Shown: piece after piece, positions 5,041 through 6,314 of the stretch
How the letters are laid out: each line of letters starts with the position of its first letter
How positions within the stretch are numbered: the stretch's first letter is position 1
DNA from: Acidobacteriota bacterium
GTDB lineage: Bacteria > Acidobacteriota > Thermoanaerobaculia > Multivoradales > JAHEKO01
DNA: 6,314 bases
Direction: 5' to 3'
Assembly (NCBI GenBank): GCA_027296385.1
Contig: JAPUJD010000336.1
Span: forward strand, 1 to 6,314
Program-made: the position numbers and the translations under genes
The notes under the pieces: model-generated
Database searches by the model: none
What the model saw: the letters and a program-made list of their open reading frames with translations, nothing else
Told to the model about the DNA's origin: nothing

Positions 5041-6314
5041 GTGCGCCACTCGACCTCCGCCGCCCTCGTCCTCGGCCTCACCCTCACGGCGGCCGGAGCT
5101 CTCGCCTGCGGCCGCGCTGCCCCACCCCCGCCACGCAATCTACTGCTGATCACCCTCGACACCTTGCGTGCCGATCACCTCGGGGCCTACGGCTATGACC
5201 GTCCCACCTCGCCGGCCCTCGACGCCTTCGCTGCGCGGTCGACGCTCTTCGAGGACGTCACCTGCAGCATGCCGACCACTTTGCCGTCGCACGCGACGAT
5301 CTTCACTGGCCTGCGGCCGCTGCAGCACGGCATCCGCCGCAACGGCGAGCGGCCACCGCGTGATCTGCTCACCCTGTTCGACCTGCTCCGCGAGCGCGGC
5401 GCGGCCACCGCCGCAGTGATCGCGTCGCGCGTCCTCGGCAAGACCTACCTCGAAGGCATGGGGTTCGACGAAGTCGTCTTTCCGGGCTCCGAGCGGCAGT
5501 ATCAAGTGCGGGCGCAGCACGTGACCACCCACGCGATCTCCTGGCTCGAACGCCCGCGCGAGGGCCCCTTCGCCCTCTGGCTGCACTACTACGACCCGCA
5601 CGAGCCCTACACGCCGCCGCGGCGTCTGGCGCGGGCCTTCGACCGCGGCTACGCCGGTGAGCTGCCTGACACGCTCGACATCAAGACTCTCGTCGGTCTC
5701 AACGATCTGCCGCCAGGCGAACGACCGTCGCCGGCCGACCTGATCCACATCACGGATCTGTACGACGCTGAGATCGCCTACCTCGATGCGCACCTCGGTA
5801 GACTGTTCGATCGGCTCGAGACCCTCGGTCTGTTGGACGACACCCTCGTGGCCATCGTCGGCGACCACGGTCAGGCGTTGGGCGAGAGCTCGTTCTTCGG
5901 TCATGGCCTACGGCTGTTGGAGCCGGTGGTCAAGGTGCCGTTGATCCTCCGTCTGCCCGGCCAGACGGTGCCGCGCCGAGTCGCCGATCCGGTCGAGACC
6001 GTCGACCTCTTCCCCACGGTCGCCGAGCTCTTCGGCCTGCCGGCGCCCGCTGGCCTGCCGGGGCGAACGCTGACACCGGCGCTCGTGGGAGCGGCTCTCA
6101 CCGCCCCGCGCTTCCGGATCATCGAGCGGCGGCGCTATCCCGATCAGCCGAAGGTCATCGGCGTGGCCCTGCACGGCGGTGACTGGAAGGCGGTCTACTA
6201 CCACGACGAGGACGGCCGCGAGACGCGGTGGCTCGGACGCCGAACCGAGGGATTCGATACGGTGAATCTCTACGACCCGGCGAGCGACGAGGCGCGCTGG
6301 CTGGAGACGGCCCG
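5041..6314 (+). CDS. Sulfatase-like (alkaline-phosphatase superfamily) lipoprotein, 3' truncated
   Basis: The frame opens at GTG 5041 and runs 424 codons to the window edge without a stop; the C-terminus is missing. Residues 1-22 are a hydrophobic export signal and GALAC with Cys23 is an acceptable, not ideal, lipobox, so a membrane-anchored lipoprotein facing the periplasm is likely. NLLLITLDTLRADHLGAYGY (33-52) is the standard sulfatase opening with metal-ligand Asp40. PTTLPSHATIFTG (78-90) is the nucleophile region, HYYDPHEPYTPP (182-193) a conserved His/Asp block, and GDHGQALGE (274-282), with Asp275 and His276, the metal site, followed by His288 and VPLILRLPG. NLYDP near the end is also typical. 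The formylglycine motif C-x-P-S-R reads T-L-P-S-H, with Thr80 as the likely nucleophile. A formylglycine sulfatase is therefore unlikely; a phosphodiesterase, phospho-transferase or other ester hydrolase of this superfamily fits better. Substrate unknown. Confidence 0.87.
   Translation, partial: MRHSTSAALVLGLTLTAAGALACGRAAPPPPRNLLLITLDTLRADHLGAYGYDRPTSPALDAFAARSTLFEDVTCSMPTTLPSHATIFTGLRPLQHGIRRNGERPPRDLLTLFDLLRERGAATAAVIASRVLGKTYLEGMGFDEVVFPGSERQYQVRAQHVTTHAISWLERPREGPFALWLHYYDPHEPYTPPRRLARAFDRGYAGELPDTLDIKTLVGLNDLPPGERPSPADLIHITDLYDAEIAYLDAHLGRLFDRLETLGLLDDTLVAIVGDHGQALGESSFFGHGLRLLEPVVKVPLILRLPGQTVPRRVADPVETVDLFPTVAELFGLPAPAGLPGRTLTPALVGAALTAPRFRIIERRRYPDQPKVIGVALHGGDWKAVYYHDEDGRETRWLGRRTEGFDTVNLYDPASDEARWLETA

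Noticed and set aside
5140..5904. 254-codon minus-strand open frame opposite the sulfatase-like gene
   Set aside because: The plus-strand frame shows ordered superfamily motifs from 5041 to the window end; the antisense product is a compositional shadow.
1..6314. CRISPR arrays, tRNA/rRNA genes, IS elements, toxin-antitoxin pairs or defence genes
   Set aside because: No repeated spacer-like units, tRNA-like clover, terminal inverted repeats, transposase or small paired genes were seen on either strand.

Overview
The window is a GC-rich (by eye about two-thirds G+C), gene-dense piece of bacterial chromosome. It carries six protein genes in four transcription units and shows no sign of a phage, plasmid, IS element, CRISPR array or RNA gene. 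Codon use is uniform (CTC, GAG, GCC, GTC dominate) and gaps are short, so it reads as one native region. The mix of a Gram-negative signal-peptide beta-barrel protein, an oligopeptidase B, a sulfatase-like lipoprotein with a Thr nucleophile and apparently leaderless genes would suit Acidobacteriota (for example Thermoanaerobaculia) or a similar GC-rich Gram-negative phylum. That placement is inference.

Layout. (1) 1-225 (+) is the C-terminal end of oligopeptidase B (ptrB), with the catalytic Asp and His. (2) 242-808 (-), convergent with ptrB, is a small outer-membrane beta-barrel protein with a signal peptide and a C-terminal Trp. (3) 809-945 is a divergent control region holding two palindromic systems: overlapping AAGGA/TCCTT inverted repeats on the likely barrel-gene promoter, and a perfect 16-bp palindrome CCATTGTATACAATGG just before the next gene. 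(4) 946-3661 (+) is a tight three-gene operon: a medium-chain (quinone oxidoreductase/zinc-type) dehydrogenase, a 3-hydroxyacyl-CoA dehydrogenase and a short-chain dehydrogenase, with an 11-nt gap and then a 4-nt ATGA overlap. (5) 3693-4982 (-) is a class I/II PLP aminotransferase, convergent with the operon across a 31-nt gap filled by a hairpin. (6) 5041 to the window end (+) is a sulfatase/alkaline-phosphatase-superfamily lipoprotein, divergent from the aminotransferase and cut by the window edge.

How the genes fit together. The operon looks like a redox module for acyl-CoA or other carbonyl/enoyl intermediates. Only the middle enzyme has a complete, classical catalytic set. The first has lost the catalytic-zinc ligands but kept the four structural-zinc cysteines, and the third has lost the SDR Tyr-x-x-x-Lys pair. 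The TTGTATACAA core beside the first start codon resembles sites of GntR/FadR-type regulators of acid and acyl-CoA metabolism, but no regulator gene lies in the window. The other genes have no evident functional link to the operon.

I do not see a clearly new multi-gene system. The points most worth following are the nested palindromes at a leaderless start, the recurrent TAnnnT box 6-8 nt before three first-in-unit start codons that lack a strong Shine-Dalgarno, and the three enzymes with altered active sites.
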